A DNA stretch of 64,000 nt from assembly GCF_014854695.1 (NCBI RefSeq), contig NZ_CP027557.1, positions 3,348,001 through 3,412,000 on the forward strand, given 5' to 3'. The translations under genes were made by a program, and so were the position numbers. The notes under the pieces were generated by a model. That model was not told the origin of the DNA. It did no database searches and worked only from the letters and a program-made list of their open reading frames with translations. Below are positions 10,043 to 19,541 of the stretch, one piece after another. Position 1 is the first letter of the stretch. Each line of letters opens with the position of its first letter. This DNA comes from Rhodococcus rhodochrous. GTDB taxonomy: Bacteria; Actinomycetota; Actinomycetes; Mycobacteriales; Mycobacteriaceae.

Positions 10043-10073
10043 TTGACCTTGACACTGTGACAAGCGCTCGAAT
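10043..10073 (+). promoter_or_regulatory. MerR-type promoter with 19-bp spacer and internal dyad, upstream of the HEAT/MerR-HEAT operon
   Basis: TTGACC (10043-10048) and TCGAAT (10068-10073) are separated by 19 bp. The spacer starts with the near-perfect dyad TTGACACTGTGACAA (10049-10063; TTGnCACnGTGnCAA). An over-long spacer with a dyad inside it is the hallmark of promoters activated by MerR-family proteins, which twist the DNA to realign the two elements. The second gene of the operon encodes such a protein, so autoregulation is likely. Confidence 0.7.
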
Positions 10074-10096
10074 GGGTCGCGAAGGAGGTGCCTCCC

Positions 10097-10804
10097 ATGC
10101 GCACACATCACGACCCCTCCACCCGCCTCGTCGAGGCCCTGTCCACCCGCCTCGTCGAGGCCCTGTCCACCCGCCTCGTCGAGGCCCTGTCCGCCGACGA
10201 CGCCTCCGTGCGTCTGCGCGCCGCACTCGAGTCGGGTACGGCAGCCGAGTCCGGGACGGTGACGGCTCTCGTCGACCGTTGCGCGGTGGAGCCGGACTTC
10301 TTCGTCCGCGACATGCTGACCTGGGCGCTGTGCCGCCTGCCGGCCGGGGTGACGGTGCCGCGGCTGCTCGACGAGCTCGGTTCGGATGTCTCGCAGGCGC
10401 GCAGTCAGGCCCTGCACACGTTGTCGAAGATCGGCGATCCCGTCGCATGGCCGAAGGTCTCGGGGATGCTCCACGACGAGCACGACGAGGTGGCACGCAG
10501 CGCGTGGCGCGCGGCGGTCGCTCTCGTGCCACCGGGCTCGGAAAGCGGCCTCGCTGCGGCTCTCGGCGTCGAACTGGGCCGCGGCGACCACGACCTGCAA
10601 CTGAGCCTCGGTCGCGCTCTCGCAGCGCTCGACGAGGCCGCAGTGCCGGTCCTGCACGCGGCGATGAACAGCTCCGACCCGCGCGTCCGTGCCCACGCAG
10701 AGGCCACCGAGCGGATCCGCGTCGACCCCGACAGCGCGTTCGTCCTCTCCGTGGAGTCGGCGAAACGCGTCGCCGCACTCGGCGCGGACGGGATCCGGGA
10801 GTGA
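10097..10804 (+). CDS. HEAT-repeat protein
   Basis: A 235-residue all-helical protein of the HEAT/PBS-lyase repeat type (DFFVRDMLTWALCRLP, SQARSQALHTLSKIGDP, DEVARSAWRAAVALVP, DPRVRAHAEATERI are successive helical pairs). Such solenoids usually bind proteins or nucleic acid; no catalytic motif is visible. ATG at 10097 has an ideal GAAGGAGGTG six nt upstream. Near the N-terminus the 8-residue unit STRLVEAL occurs three times, encoded by an exact DNA repeat. The next gene starts 4 nt after the stop and encodes a MerR regulator with its own HEAT repeats, so the two proteins probably work together. Confidence 0.85.
   Translation: MRTHHDPSTRLVEALSTRLVEALSTRLVEALSADDASVRLRAALESGTAAESGTVTALVDRCAVEPDFFVRDMLTWALCRLPAGVTVPRLLDELGSDVSQARSQALHTLSKIGDPVAWPKVSGMLHDEHDEVARSAWRAAVALVPPGSESGLAAALGVELGRGDHDLQLSLGRALAALDEAAVPVLHAAMNSSDPRVRAHAEATERIRVDPDSAFVLSVESAKRVAALGADGIRE
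10119..10190 (+). repeat. three exact tandem copies of a 24-bp unit within the HEAT gene
   Basis: Units 10119-10142, 10143-10166 and 10167-10190 are identical, each encoding eight residues (STRLVEAL register). Perfect identity of in-frame units suggests recent slippage expansion and a locus that varies in copy number between strains. Confidence 0.9.
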
Positions 10805-10808
10805 GCCG

Positions 10809-11819
10809 GTGCTGATCGGTGAGGTCTCGCGGCGCTCCGGTGTCAGCACCCGCATGCTGCGGCACTACGACCGCCTGAGGCTGGTGACGCCGACGGGCCG
10901 CACCTCGGGCGGTTACCGCGAGTACACCGAGGACGACCTCCGGAGGCTCTTCCACGTGGAGAGTCTCCGGAGTCTCGGCCTGTCGCTGAACGAGGTCGGA
11001 CGAGCGCTGGGGGAACCGGATTTCGCTCCGGTGGAACTGGTGCAGGAGCTGATCCGGCACACGCGCGAACGGATCGCCGCCGAGACCGAACTCCTCGCTC
11101 GTCTCGAAGGCGTCGACTCGGCCTCCCCCAGCGGTTGGGACGACGTCCTGCGCCTCGTCGCGCTGTTGCGCGCGTTCGAATCCGATTCCGGCTCCCGCCG
11201 CCAGCAGGCGATCCTGTCCCAGGACGAGGACACGACGCTGCCGGTCGCGGCGCTGGTCCGGGCGGCGCTGTCGGAGGAGGACCCGTTCGTCGCCGGCGCG
11301 TTGCGCTGGTCGCTCGCCCGAGCGGCGGACGAGGTCGACGCTGCGCTGCCGGCGCTCGCGGAGGGCCTTCACTCCGCCGAAGTGCCCGTGCGGCGACGGG
11401 CGATCGCGACACTCGCGGAACTCCGTGTGCCCGAATCGACGACGCTCCTGGAGAAGGCACTCGACGACGCCGATCTCGAGGCGCGCTCCACGGCAGCTCT
11501 GACGCTCGGGGCGCGAGGGGTGGACGCGGCCGTCCCCGTGCTCGTGGAGATGATCGTGAAGGGCCGGTCGGACGTCGAGGCCGCCGAAGTACTCGGCCTG
11601 CTCGCGGATCGGCCGCTGTCGTCCGCCGAGATCGTGCGGTCGCTGCAGCACGCGCTCGGCGGCTCGGACGATGCCGGTGTCCGGCTACGTCTCACGCAGG
11701 CACTCGCGGAGATCCCCGGGTCGGCCGCCGAGGATGCTCTCGAGGCTCTGACCGGCGACCCGGATCGCACGGTCGCAGCGACCGCGAGGGTCGTCCTCAC
11801 CACCCGCGGGGCTTCCTGA
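10809..11819 (+). CDS. MerR-family transcriptional regulator fused to HEAT repeats
   Basis: A 336-residue protein. Residues 1-70 form the winged-helix MerR DNA-binding domain (LIGEVSRRSGVSTRMLRHYDRL, GGYREYTEDDLRRL), followed by a dimerisation helix (ELVQELIRHTRERIAAETELL). Residues about 130-330 are HEAT-type helical pairs (VPVRRRAIATLAELRVP, DLEARSTAALTLGARG, DAGVRLRLTQALAEIPG). The usual metal- or drug-binding C-terminus is replaced by this solenoid, so the signal may be a protein or another macromolecule. GTG at 10809 follows the upstream stop by 4 nt and GAGCC. It sits where mycobacteria carry Rv2197c/mmpS3, between qcrB and ctaF. Confidence 0.88.
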   Translation: MLIGEVSRRSGVSTRMLRHYDRLRLVTPTGRTSGGYREYTEDDLRRLFHVESLRSLGLSLNEVGRALGEPDFAPVELVQELIRHTRERIAAETELLARLEGVDSASPSGWDDVLRLVALLRAFESDSGSRRQQAILSQDEDTTLPVAALVRAALSEEDPFVAGALRWSLARAADEVDAALPALAEGLHSAEVPVRRRAIATLAELRVPESTTLLEKALDDADLEARSTAALTLGARGVDAAVPVLVEMIVKGRSDVEAAEVLGLLADRPLSSAEIVRSLQHALGGSDDAGVRLRLTQALAEIPGSAAEDALEALTGDPDRTVAATARVVLTTRGAS

Positions 11820-11852
11820 AGAACGAAACCTCGAGAACGCCACCGGAAACGA

Positions 11853-11886
11853 CACGGGCGCCGCACCCGAAGGTGCGGCGCCCGTG
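11853..11886. terminator. bidirectional terminator between the MerR-HEAT gene and ctaF
   Basis: Perfect 15-bp stem (11853-11867 with 11872-11886) with a CGAA tetraloop between two convergent genes. Confidence 0.85.
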
Positions 11887-11904
11887 TGCGTCGAGAATGT
11901 CGGC

Positions 11905-12321
11905 TCAGTGCTTCTCGGGTCCGATGTGGTACTCGAACACCAGGCCGGCTGCGGCGGCGATGATGAGTGCGACCGCGAGGACGATCATCCAGGGCTGGTA
12001 GAAGGCCAGCGCGATGGCGGCGAAAGCGGCCGCACCGGCGAGCAGGATCGGCCAGTAGCTACCCGCACTGAAGAAACCGAGGTCGCCCGCACCGTCGCTG
12101 ATCTCGGCGTCCTCGTAATCCTCGGGACGGGTGTCGAGACGACGCGCGACGAAGCGGAAGTACGTTCCGACGATCAGGGTCAGACCGGCGGAGAGGACGA
12201 TGGCCGTGAGGCCGGCCCATTCGATGCCCTTGTCCGACAGCCCGGTGAACACGCCGTACACGATGGCGACGAGCACGAAGAACACCGTCACGACCTCGAA
12301 GAGCTTGGCTTCGATCTTCAT
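11905..12321 (-). CDS. ctaF: actinobacterial cytochrome c oxidase subunit IV
   Basis: Small subunit specific to the actinobacterial aa3 oxidase. The 138-residue protein has four predicted membrane segments: [58 protein letters not shown] and [19 protein letters not shown]. It lies 33 nt after ctaC in the same direction. In mycobacteria mmpS3 follows ctaF; it is absent here. Confidence 0.92.
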   Translation of the reverse strand: MKIEAKLFEVVTVFFVLVAIVYGVFTGLSDKGIEWAGLTAIVLSAGLTLIVGTYFRFVARRLDTRPEDYEDAEISDGAGDLGFFSAGSYWPILLAGAAAFAAIALAFYQPWMIVLAVALIIAAAAGLVFEYHIGPEKH

Positions 12322-12354
12322 ATCAGCACTTGTCCTTGTCGGGTGGGGTGGCCG

Positions 12355-13440
12355 TCACTCGCCTGCGGCGACGGTCGCCGACCGGTCCGTGCGGTCGGTC
12401 TTGAATGGAGTCGTCGAGGTCGCGATCGGGCTCTGGCCGATGGCTTCGAGCGCACGAGCGTTCGACAGGCCTTCGCCGCCGTCCTCGACCGGCTTGCGGA
12501 GCTCGATGTAGCGGGCGAAGTCCTCCGGGCTGACGGCGCGGACCTCGAAGTTCATCATCGCGTGGTAGGTGCCGCACATCTCGGCGCAACGGCCGACGAA
12601 CGCGCCCTCACGCTCGATCTCGGAGATCTGGAAGACCGGATCGGAGTTGTTCTCACGCGGGTTCGGGTTCACGTCGCGCTTGAACAGGAACTCCGGCACC
12701 CAGAAAGCGTGGATCACATCGGACGACGCGAGGTGGAACTCGATGCGCTTGCCGGTGGGAAGCACGAGCACCGGAATCTCTTCGCTGGTGCCGATCGTCT
12801 CGATCTTGTCGTAGTGGAGGTAGGACAGGTCCTCCGCCGGCTTGCCGTGGATGGGACCCGGAGCCTCGTGCTCGCCGCCTTCTCCACCACCGTGCTCACC
12901 TTCGGTGCCCGGCTCGTACGGCTGCAGTGCGACCGCGTCCTGGGCGACCTCGTCGGTGCCCTCGTACCGGGCGGTGCCGTCCTGCAGATCGATGGTCCGG
13001 TAACCGAACTTCCAGTTCCACTGGAACGCCGTCACGTCGACGACGACGTTCGGGTTGTCCTCCTTCTCCAGGACGTAGTTCTGGACCACGACCGTGAAGT
13101 AGAAGAGGACACACACGGCGACGAACGGCGCCGCGGTGTAAGCCAGCTCGAGCGGCACGTTGTACGCCGTCTGACGCGGGAACTCCGGATCGTCCTTCCG
13201 ACGCCGGTAGGCGATGATCACCCAGAAGGTGAGTCCCCACACGAGAATTCCCATGACGAGGGCGGCGACAACCGACCACGTCCACAGTTCACGCATACGC
13301 TCGGCCTGAGGAGTGATGCCCTCCGGCCAGCCGAAACGAAGGATTTCTTCGCTCGAGCACCCGGTCAGCACCAAGGCTGCAATGCCGAGTGATGCTGCGA
13401 GCCCGAACCGCCGAAGGATCCGACCTTGCGCCACGTTCAC
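12355..13440 (-). CDS. ctaC: cytochrome c oxidase (aa3) subunit II, lipoprotein
   Basis: Receives electrons from QcrC through a binuclear CuA centre. The protein (361 residues from GTG 13440) has a lipoprotein signal with lipobox LTGC, two transmembrane helices (VVAALVMGILVWGLTFWVII and AAPFVAVCVLFYFTVVVQ) and a cupredoxin domain with the CuA ligands in CAEMCGTYHAMMNF. A Glu/Gly/His-rich insert (GEHGGGEGGEHEAPG) interrupts the domain. A GTG two codons later (13434) has better spacing from AGGAAGG. Downstream ctaF completes the pair. Confidence 0.95.
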   Translation of the reverse strand: MNVAQGRILRRFGLAASLGIAALVLTGCSSEEILRFGWPEGITPQAERMRELWTWSVVAALVMGILVWGLTFWVIIAYRRRKDDPEFPRQTAYNVPLELAYTAAPFVAVCVLFYFTVVVQNYVLEKEDNPNVVVDVTAFQWNWKFGYRTIDLQDGTARYEGTDEVAQDAVALQPYEPGTEGEHGGGEGGEHEAPGPIHGKPAEDLSYLHYDKIETIGTSEEIPVLVLPTGKRIEFHLASSDVIHAFWVPEFLFKRDVNPNPRENNSDPVFQISEIEREGAFVGRCAEMCGTYHAMMNFEVRAVSPEDFARYIELRKPVEDGGEGLSNARALEAIGQSPIATSTTPFKTDRTDRSATVAAGE

Positions 13441-13793
13441 GCCTTCCTGATCGCCGCAATTCCACTAGGGCACACCCGGAGGGCCGGCCCAATTACTACG
13501 CAGCGTAGACCAAACCCGGGCGCTATCCATCGCCGGGGCACGAAGAAAGTGTCGGACTGGGCGTTTCGACCGGAAGACCCGGCTCGTGACGTCGGTTTTC
13601 TCCTGTCGGGCGTGTGATCGTCGGTGGCGTCCGGGCGCGGCTGCCCGGTGTCGACCGTCTGCGGCATACTTCGGTAGAACCAACGCCGGACCCCGAGTGG
13701 TAGTTCCCGGTGTCATGCGCGGTGCGGTGTCCCGCGCTGGGCACCCACCGGGGTTCTTCGCGACACCCCCGACCGGAATGAGGTAACCCACGC
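13441..13793. promoter_or_regulatory. divergent promoter region of ctaC and asnB
   Basis: A 353-bp gap with no supported gene. It contains a 13-bp palindrome with arms CTACGC/GCGTAG (13496-13508), about 56 nt upstream of the ctaC start, which could be an operator. On the asnB side GAGGT lies about 10 nt before the GTG start. Confidence 0.4.
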
Positions 13794-15719
13794 GTGTGCG
13801 GATTGCTCGGGTTTCTGACCACTGACGGCACCAGCGACGACGCCGTCGCGAAGGTGGGCTCCGCGATGCACTGCCTGCGCCATCGCGGCCCCGACGAGCA
13901 CGGCACCTGGCACGACGCCGACCTCGTCTTCGGATTCAACCGGTTGTCGATCATCGACATCGCGCACTCGCACCAGCCGCTGCGCTGGGGCCCGCCGGAA
14001 CAGCCCGACCGCTACGCGCTGACCTTCAACGGTGAGATCTACAACTATCTCGAACTGCGCAAGGAGCTCACCGAGACCTTCGGCACCTCCTTCGCGACCG
14101 AGGGCGACAGCGAGGCGATCGTCGCGGCCTACCACCACTGGGGAGTGCGCGCGGTCCAGCGCCTGCGGGGCATGTTCGCCTTCGCGATCTGGGACACGCA
14201 CACCCGCGAGCTGTTCGTCGCCCGCGACCCGTTCGGCATCAAGCCGCTGTTCCTCGCGACCGGCACCGGCGGTACGGCCTTCGGCAGCGAGAAGAAGAGC
14301 CTGCTCGAGCTCGCCGACGTGATCGGCATCGACACCGAGCTCGATCCTCGTGCGATCGAGCACTACACGGTGCTGCAGTACGTTCCCGAGCCCGAGACGC
14401 TGCACCGGCGGATCCGGCGCCTCGAGTCGGGCTGCTACGCGCGTATCACGCCCGGCGCCGAGCCCGAGATCACCCGCTACTTCCACCCCACCTTCCCGGT
14501 CCGGCCGTTCGCGGCGGGACGCGAGCAGGACCGCTACCGCGAGATCGCCGAGGCCCTCGAGGACTCGGTGGCCAAGCACATGCGCGCCGACGTGACCGTC
14601 GGGTCGTTCCTCTCGGGTGGCATCGACTCCACGGCCATCGCCGCGCTGGCGATGCGCCACAACCCGAAGCTCATCACCTTCACCGCGGGTTTCGAGCGGG
14701 AGGGCTACTCCGAGGTCGACGTCGCCGCGGAGTCGGCGGCCGCGATCGGTGCCCGGCACGTGGTGCGGGTGGTCTCCCCCAGCGAGTTCGCCGCGGCCAT
14801 CCCGGAGATCATCTGGTACCTCGACGACCCGGTGGCCGACCCGGCGCTCGTGCCGCTGTGGTTCATCGCCCGGGAAGCCCGCAAGCACGTCAAGGTCGTG
14901 CTGTCCGGTGAGGGCGCCGACGAGCTGTTCGGCGGGTACACGATCTACCGCGAGCCGCTGTCGCTGCGTCCGTTCGAGTTCCTGCCGCCGGCGCTGCGCC
15001 GGGCCGCCGGGAAGCTGTCGGAGCGCATCCCCGAGGGCACCCGAGGCAAGAGCCTGCTGCACCGTGGCTCGATGACGCTCGAGGAGCGCTACTACGGCAA
15101 CGCCCGCAGCTTCAACGACGCGCAGCTGCGCTCGGTGCTGCGCGACTTCCGTCCGGAATGGACGCACCAGGACGTCACCGCCCCGATCTACGCGCAGTCT
15201 GCCGGCTGGGATCCGGTGGCACGGATGCAGCATCTCGACCTGTTCACGTGGCTGCGCGGCGACATCCTCGTCAAGGCCGACAAGATGACGATGGCCAATT
15301 CGCTCGAGCTGCGCGTGCCGTTCCTGGACTCCGAGGTCTTCCGGGTGGCGTCGCAGGTTCCGCTGGACCAGAAGATCACGAAACAGACGACGAAGTATGC
15401 GCTGCGGCAGGCGTTGGAGGGCATCGTCCCGCCGCACGTGCTGCACCGCGCGAAGCTGGGCTTCCCGGTGCCGCTGCGGCACTGGCTGGCCGGCACGGAG
15501 CTGTTCGACTGGGCGCACGAGGTGATCGCCGAGTCGCAGACCGATCACCTGCTCGACAAGGCCGCGGTGGCGAAGATGCTCGACGAGCACCGGACCGGCC
15601 CGATCGATCACAGCCGTCGTCTGTGGACGGTGCTGTGCTTCATGGTCTGGCACGGCATTTTCGTGGAGAAGCGCATCGTGCCGCAGATCCAGGAGCCGGC
15701 CTACCCGGTCGAGATCTGA
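13794..15719 (+). CDS. asnB: glutamine-hydrolysing asparagine synthetase
   Basis: Makes asparagine (or amidates a related carboxylate) using glutamine and ATP. The 641-residue protein begins MCGLLGF, so Cys2 becomes the N-terminal nucleophile of the class II glutaminase domain (CLRHRGPDEHG, FNGEIYNYLELR). The synthetase domain has the PP-loop SFLSGGIDSTAIAALA and LSGEGADELFGGY. In mycobacteria the homologue Rv2201 (AsnB) amidates meso-diaminopimelate of peptidoglycan (established for that enzyme); its syntenic place here suggests the same role, which is inference. GTG at 13794 follows GAGGT. Confidence 0.94.
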   Translation: MCGLLGFLTTDGTSDDAVAKVGSAMHCLRHRGPDEHGTWHDADLVFGFNRLSIIDIAHSHQPLRWGPPEQPDRYALTFNGEIYNYLELRKELTETFGTSFATEGDSEAIVAAYHHWGVRAVQRLRGMFAFAIWDTHTRELFVARDPFGIKPLFLATGTGGTAFGSEKKSLLELADVIGIDTELDPRAIEHYTVLQYVPEPETLHRRIRRLESGCYARITPGAEPEITRYFHPTFPVRPFAAGREQDRYREIAEALEDSVAKHMRADVTVGSFLSGGIDSTAIAALAMRHNPKLITFTAGFEREGYSEVDVAAESAAAIGARHVVRVVSPSEFAAAIPEIIWYLDDPVADPALVPLWFIAREARKHVKVVLSGEGADELFGGYTIYREPLSLRPFEFLPPALRRAAGKLSERIPEGTRGKSLLHRGSMTLEERYYGNARSFNDAQLRSVLRDFRPEWTHQDVTAPIYAQSAGWDPVARMQHLDLFTWLRGDILVKADKMTMANSLELRVPFLDSEVFRVASQVPLDQKITKQTTKYALRQALEGIVPPHVLHRAKLGFPVPLRHWLAGTELFDWAHEVIAESQTDHLLDKAAVAKMLDEHRTGPIDHSRRLWTVLCFMVWHGIFVEKRIVPQIQEPAYPVEI

Positions 15720-15734
15720 TCACCCAACCCGTAT

Positions 15735-15776
15735 GCGACGGCCGCGAATATCCCCAGGGATGCTCGCGGCCGTCGC
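15735..15776 (+). terminator. asnB terminator
   Basis: Two 13-nt complementary arms (15735-15747 and 15764-15776) with a 16-nt loop, followed by GTTT, between convergent asnB and the PfkB kinase gene. Confidence 0.75.
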
Positions 15777-15802
15777 GTTTCCAGGACGGGGTGTTCCGCC
15801 GC

Positions 15803-16816
<1,014 letters not shown>

Positions 16817-16863
16817 TCACACGGAGAGCCGTAGCGGTCCCACGGTACTACCGCGGAAACGAC

Positions 16864-16895
16864 GGAACCCCGGCGCCGTGAAGCGCCGGGGTTCC
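16864..16895 (-). terminator. terminator downstream of the Fe-S carrier gene
   Basis: Perfect 13-bp stem (16864-16876 with 16883-16895) and a 6-nt loop, 17 nt after the stop of the erpA-like gene; on the minus strand it is followed by GTCGTTTCC. Confidence 0.8.
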
Positions 16896-16911
16896 GAAGT
16901 GCGTCCTCAGC

Positions 16912-17262
16912 TCAGTTGAACGAGTCGCCGCAGGCGCACGACCCCGTGGCATTCGGGTTGTCGATGGTGAAGCCCTGCTTCTCGATGGTGTCGACGAAGT
17001 CGATCGACGCACCCTCGACGTACGGCGCGCTCATCCGGTCGACGGCGAGCGTCACACCGGCGAATTCCTTCGTGAGGTCTCCGTCCAGCGTGCGGTCGTC
17101 GAAGAACAGCTGGTACCGCAGACCGGCACAGCCTCCGGGCTGCACGGCGATACGCAGTGCGAGGTCGTCGCGGCCCTCCTGATCGAGCAGTGCCTTCGCC
17201 TTCGCAGCGGCGGCCTCGGTCAGGATGACGCCGTGAGTATCGGTCTCTTGCTGCACAGTCAT
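16912..17262 (-). CDS. erpA: A-type iron-sulfur carrier (HesB/IscA/ErpA family)
   Basis: Delivers iron-sulfur clusters to target proteins. The 116-residue protein has the three conserved cysteines of the A-type family, one in PGGCAGLRYQ and two in SCACGDSF. It matches the position of Rv2204c. ATG at 17262 has GGGAG 6 nt upstream. Likely clients nearby include the Rieske protein and LipA, which is inference. IscA versus ErpA subclass cannot be decided from sequence alone. Confidence 0.88.
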   Translation of the reverse strand: MTVQQETDTHGVILTEAAAAKAKALLDQEGRDDLALRIAVQPGGCAGLRYQLFFDDRTLDGDLTKEFAGVTLAVDRMSAPYVEGASIDFVDTIEKQGFTIDNPNATGSCACGDSFN

Positions 17263-17403
17263 GGGCGCTCCCTGTCGTTCGTGTCGAAACCCGATGGTTC
17301 AACGGTACCGCGCCGGAATCTATTCCTCGTGGACGAGTCGGGCCGAGCGTGGTATGGCATATGGAATTTCCCGCTTCTCTCCACTATCCCATAGCCTGGT
17401 GGT

Positions 17404-18078
17404 GTGAAGTTGCTACGCCGCGGTGGTTCCGACGACTCCGCCGATCACCAGGTTCCTGCGACCGAGGACTCCCCGGCCGCGACTCCCGACGATTCCGCGT
17501 CCGCGAAGGCGACGACCGGTAAGGGGCGTCCGACGCCGAAACGGCGCGACGCCGAGAACCGTCGCCGCGGTCCCGTCGCCCCCGCTCCCCTGACTGCGAA
17601 GGAAGCACGCGAGCGTCGTAAGGCCGCGCGCAAGTCGCAGAGCAAGGAGGAGCGCAAGGCGGCCGCCGCGCAGCGTCGCGCCGACGCGTCCGAGCGTCGC
17701 AACCGGATGCTCGCAGGCGAGGAGAAGTACCTTCTCCCCCGCGACCGCGGCCCGGTGCGCGCCTACGTGCGCGACATCGTCGACAGCCGGCGCAATCTCG
17801 TCGGCCTGTTCATGCCGCTCGCGCTCGTGCTCATCATGTCGATGTTCCTCGGGCCGGTGGTACAGCAGTACGTCACGCTCGCGATGTTCGTGATGATGTT
17901 CCTGATGATCATCGAGGGCATCTACCTCGGGCGCATGGTCAACAGGAAGGTGCGCGAGCGCTTCCCGGATTCGACGGACGGTGGCTTCGGCCTCGGCTGG
18001 TACGCCTTCGTGCGCGCCTCCCAGATCAAGAAGCTGCGTGCACCGCTCCCCCGGGTCGGCCCGGGCGACGCCGTCTGA
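17404..18078 (+). CDS. DUF3043 membrane protein
   Basis: A 224-residue protein with a long disordered, charged N-terminus (acidic then Lys/Arg-rich, PLTAKEARERRKAARKSQS) and two transmembrane segments near residues 140-180 (VGLFMPLALVLIMSMFLGPV and YVTLAMFVMMFLMIIEGIYL), ending in a basic cytoplasmic tail. This is the DUF3043 family found in Mycobacteriales, function unknown. GTG at 17404 lies 6 nt after TAGCCT, indicating a leaderless transcript. Confidence 0.85.
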   Translation: MKLLRRGGSDDSADHQVPATEDSPAATPDDSASAKATTGKGRPTPKRRDAENRRRGPVAPAPLTAKEARERRKAARKSQSKEERKAAAAQRRADASERRNRMLAGEEKYLLPRDRGPVRAYVRDIVDSRRNLVGLFMPLALVLIMSMFLGPVVQQYVTLAMFVMMFLMIIEGIYLGRMVNRKVRERFPDSTDGGFGLGWYAFVRASQIKKLRAPLPRVGPGDAV

Positions 18079-18092
18079 CCGTCCGGCGACCC

Positions 18093-18326
18093 TCAGTTGT
18101 GAGGCGCCCCGCACACCACCGGCGGTAGCTGCCGGATCTCGGCCGCGGCCTGCATGTCCTGCGACATGCGGTGCCGCGGCCGAGTCGTCTGTGCGGGGCG
18201 TTCCCAGTGGAGCCGCCAGGGTGCGCGCCGGACCCAGGCCGGCGCGGGAGCGGTCCGTCGGCGGAGCACCTCGAGACCGATGATCAGGGTGGACAGGACC
18301 ACGACGGTGACGGTGAGTTCGATCAT
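18093..18326 (-). CDS. small single-pass membrane protein, unknown function
   Basis: A 77-residue product with an N-terminal transmembrane helix (LTVTVVVLSTLIIGLEVL) followed by a basic, Trp/Pro-containing tail. I recognise no family. Support for a real gene is the ribosome binding site GGAGGA six nt before the ATG and the coherent membrane topology. It lies convergently behind DUF3043 with only 14 nt between the stops and is divergent from cobT. Confidence 0.6.
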   Translation of the reverse strand: MIELTVTVVVLSTLIIGLEVLRRRTAPAPAWVRRAPWRLHWERPAQTTRPRHRMSQDMQAAAEIRQLPPVVCGAPHN

Positions 18327-18449
18327 GTCTCGATCCTCCGACCGAACCCGATCGCCGAAAAGTGGCAGTGATGACGCATAACGTCGAATTTCTGCCAGAC
18401 CGGGCGGTTGATAGCGTTCTCGCGTGAAGATCCGTCCGAGAGGTGACCT

Positions 18450-19541
18450 GTGACCAGCGGTTCCGATTCCCCCGCCGACGTCGAGTTCCCGCGCGTCGAC
18501 CTACCCGACCTCGAAGCACGCGTCGCCGCCGAGGAACGCCAGCGAGATCTGACGAAACCCGCCGGCTCACTCGGACGGCTCGAGGAACTCGGGTGCTGGG
18601 TCGCCGCCTGCCAGGGCGAGGTCCCGCCCCATCCCTTCCGCCGACCGCGGGTCGTGGTCTTCGCAGGTGACCACGGCGTCGCACGCAACGGGGTCTCGGC
18701 CTATCCGCCGGAGGTCACCGCGCAGATGGTCGCGAACCTGTCCGCAGGGGGCGCCGCCGTGAACGTGCTCGCCGCCGCCGCAGGCGCAGGAGTGCGGGTC
18801 GTCGACATGGCAGTCGAGAGCGACACCTCCCCCGAGGTGTCCGAGTTCAAGATCCGTCGCTCGAGCGGCAGCATCGACCGCGAGGACGCACTGACACACG
18901 ACGAGACGGTCCGCGCGATCGAGGCCGGCCGTGCGCTCGCCGACCGCGAGGTCGACGAAGGTGCCGATCTGCTCGTCGCGGGCGATATGGGAATCGGGAA
19001 CACCACTCCTGCAACCGTTCTCATCGCCACCCTTACCGCCACCGAACCCGTGGCCGCGGTCGGCCGCGGCACCGGCGTCGACGACGCGGGGTGGATGCGC
19101 AAGGTCACCGCGATCCGCGACGCCATGTGGCGGGCGCGGCCCCACGTACGCAATCCCGTCGCCCTGCTGCGCACCGCCGGTGGCGCGGACTTCGCCGCGA
19201 TGGCGGGATTCCTCGCGCAGGCCGCGGTCCGCCGGACGCCGGTGATCCTCGACGGAGTCGTCGTCACCGCCGCCGCGATGGTCGCCGAGGAACTCGCACC
19301 CGGCGCGGCACGCTGGTGGGTGTCCGGTCACCGGTCGGCCGAACCCGCCCACGCCATCGCGCTGCGTCATCTCCGACTCGAACCGATCGTCGACCTCGGT
19401 ATGCGCCTCGGCGAAGGATCGGGAGCCGTGACGACGCTGCCGGTACTGCAGGGTGCGGTCGCGATCCTCGCGCAGATGGCCACCTTCTCCGAGGCGGGCG
19501 TGAGCACCCGCGAGGAGAGCGCTCCGGCGACCGCGGACTGA
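18450..19541 (+). CDS. cobT: nicotinate-nucleotide--dimethylbenzimidazole phosphoribosyltransferase
   Basis: Activates the lower ligand of cobalamin (alpha-ribazole phosphate synthesis). The 363-residue protein has [32 protein letters not shown], the catalytic region with [16 protein letters not shown], and [11 protein letters not shown] typical of CobT. GTG at 18450 has GAGAGGTGACCT upstream. Its stop overlaps the cobS start (TGATG), so the two genes of the nucleotide-loop pathway are coupled. No cobalamin riboswitch was seen upstream. Confidence 0.95.
   Translation: MTSGSDSPADVEFPRVDLPDLEARVAAEERQRDLTKPAGSLGRLEELGCWVAACQGEVPPHPFRRPRVVVFAGDHGVARNGVSAYPPEVTAQMVANLSAGGAAVNVLAAAAGAGVRVVDMAVESDTSPEVSEFKIRRSSGSIDREDALTHDETVRAIEAGRALADREVDEGADLLVAGDMGIGNTTPATVLIATLTATEPVAAVGRGTGVDDAGWMRKVTAIRDAMWRARPHVRNPVALLRTAGGADFAAMAGFLAQAAVRRTPVILDGVVVTAAAMVAEELAPGAARWWVSGHRSAEPAHAIALRHLRLEPIVDLGMRLGEGSGAVTTLPVLQGAVAILAQMATFSEAGVSTREESAPATAD

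Noticed and set aside
13713..15653. 646-codon minus-strand frame
   Set aside because: Antisense shadow of asnB; no domain and no RBS.
18327..18449. Cobalamin riboswitch upstream of cobT
   Set aside because: The gap is 123 bp and lacks the B12-box; too short for the aptamer.
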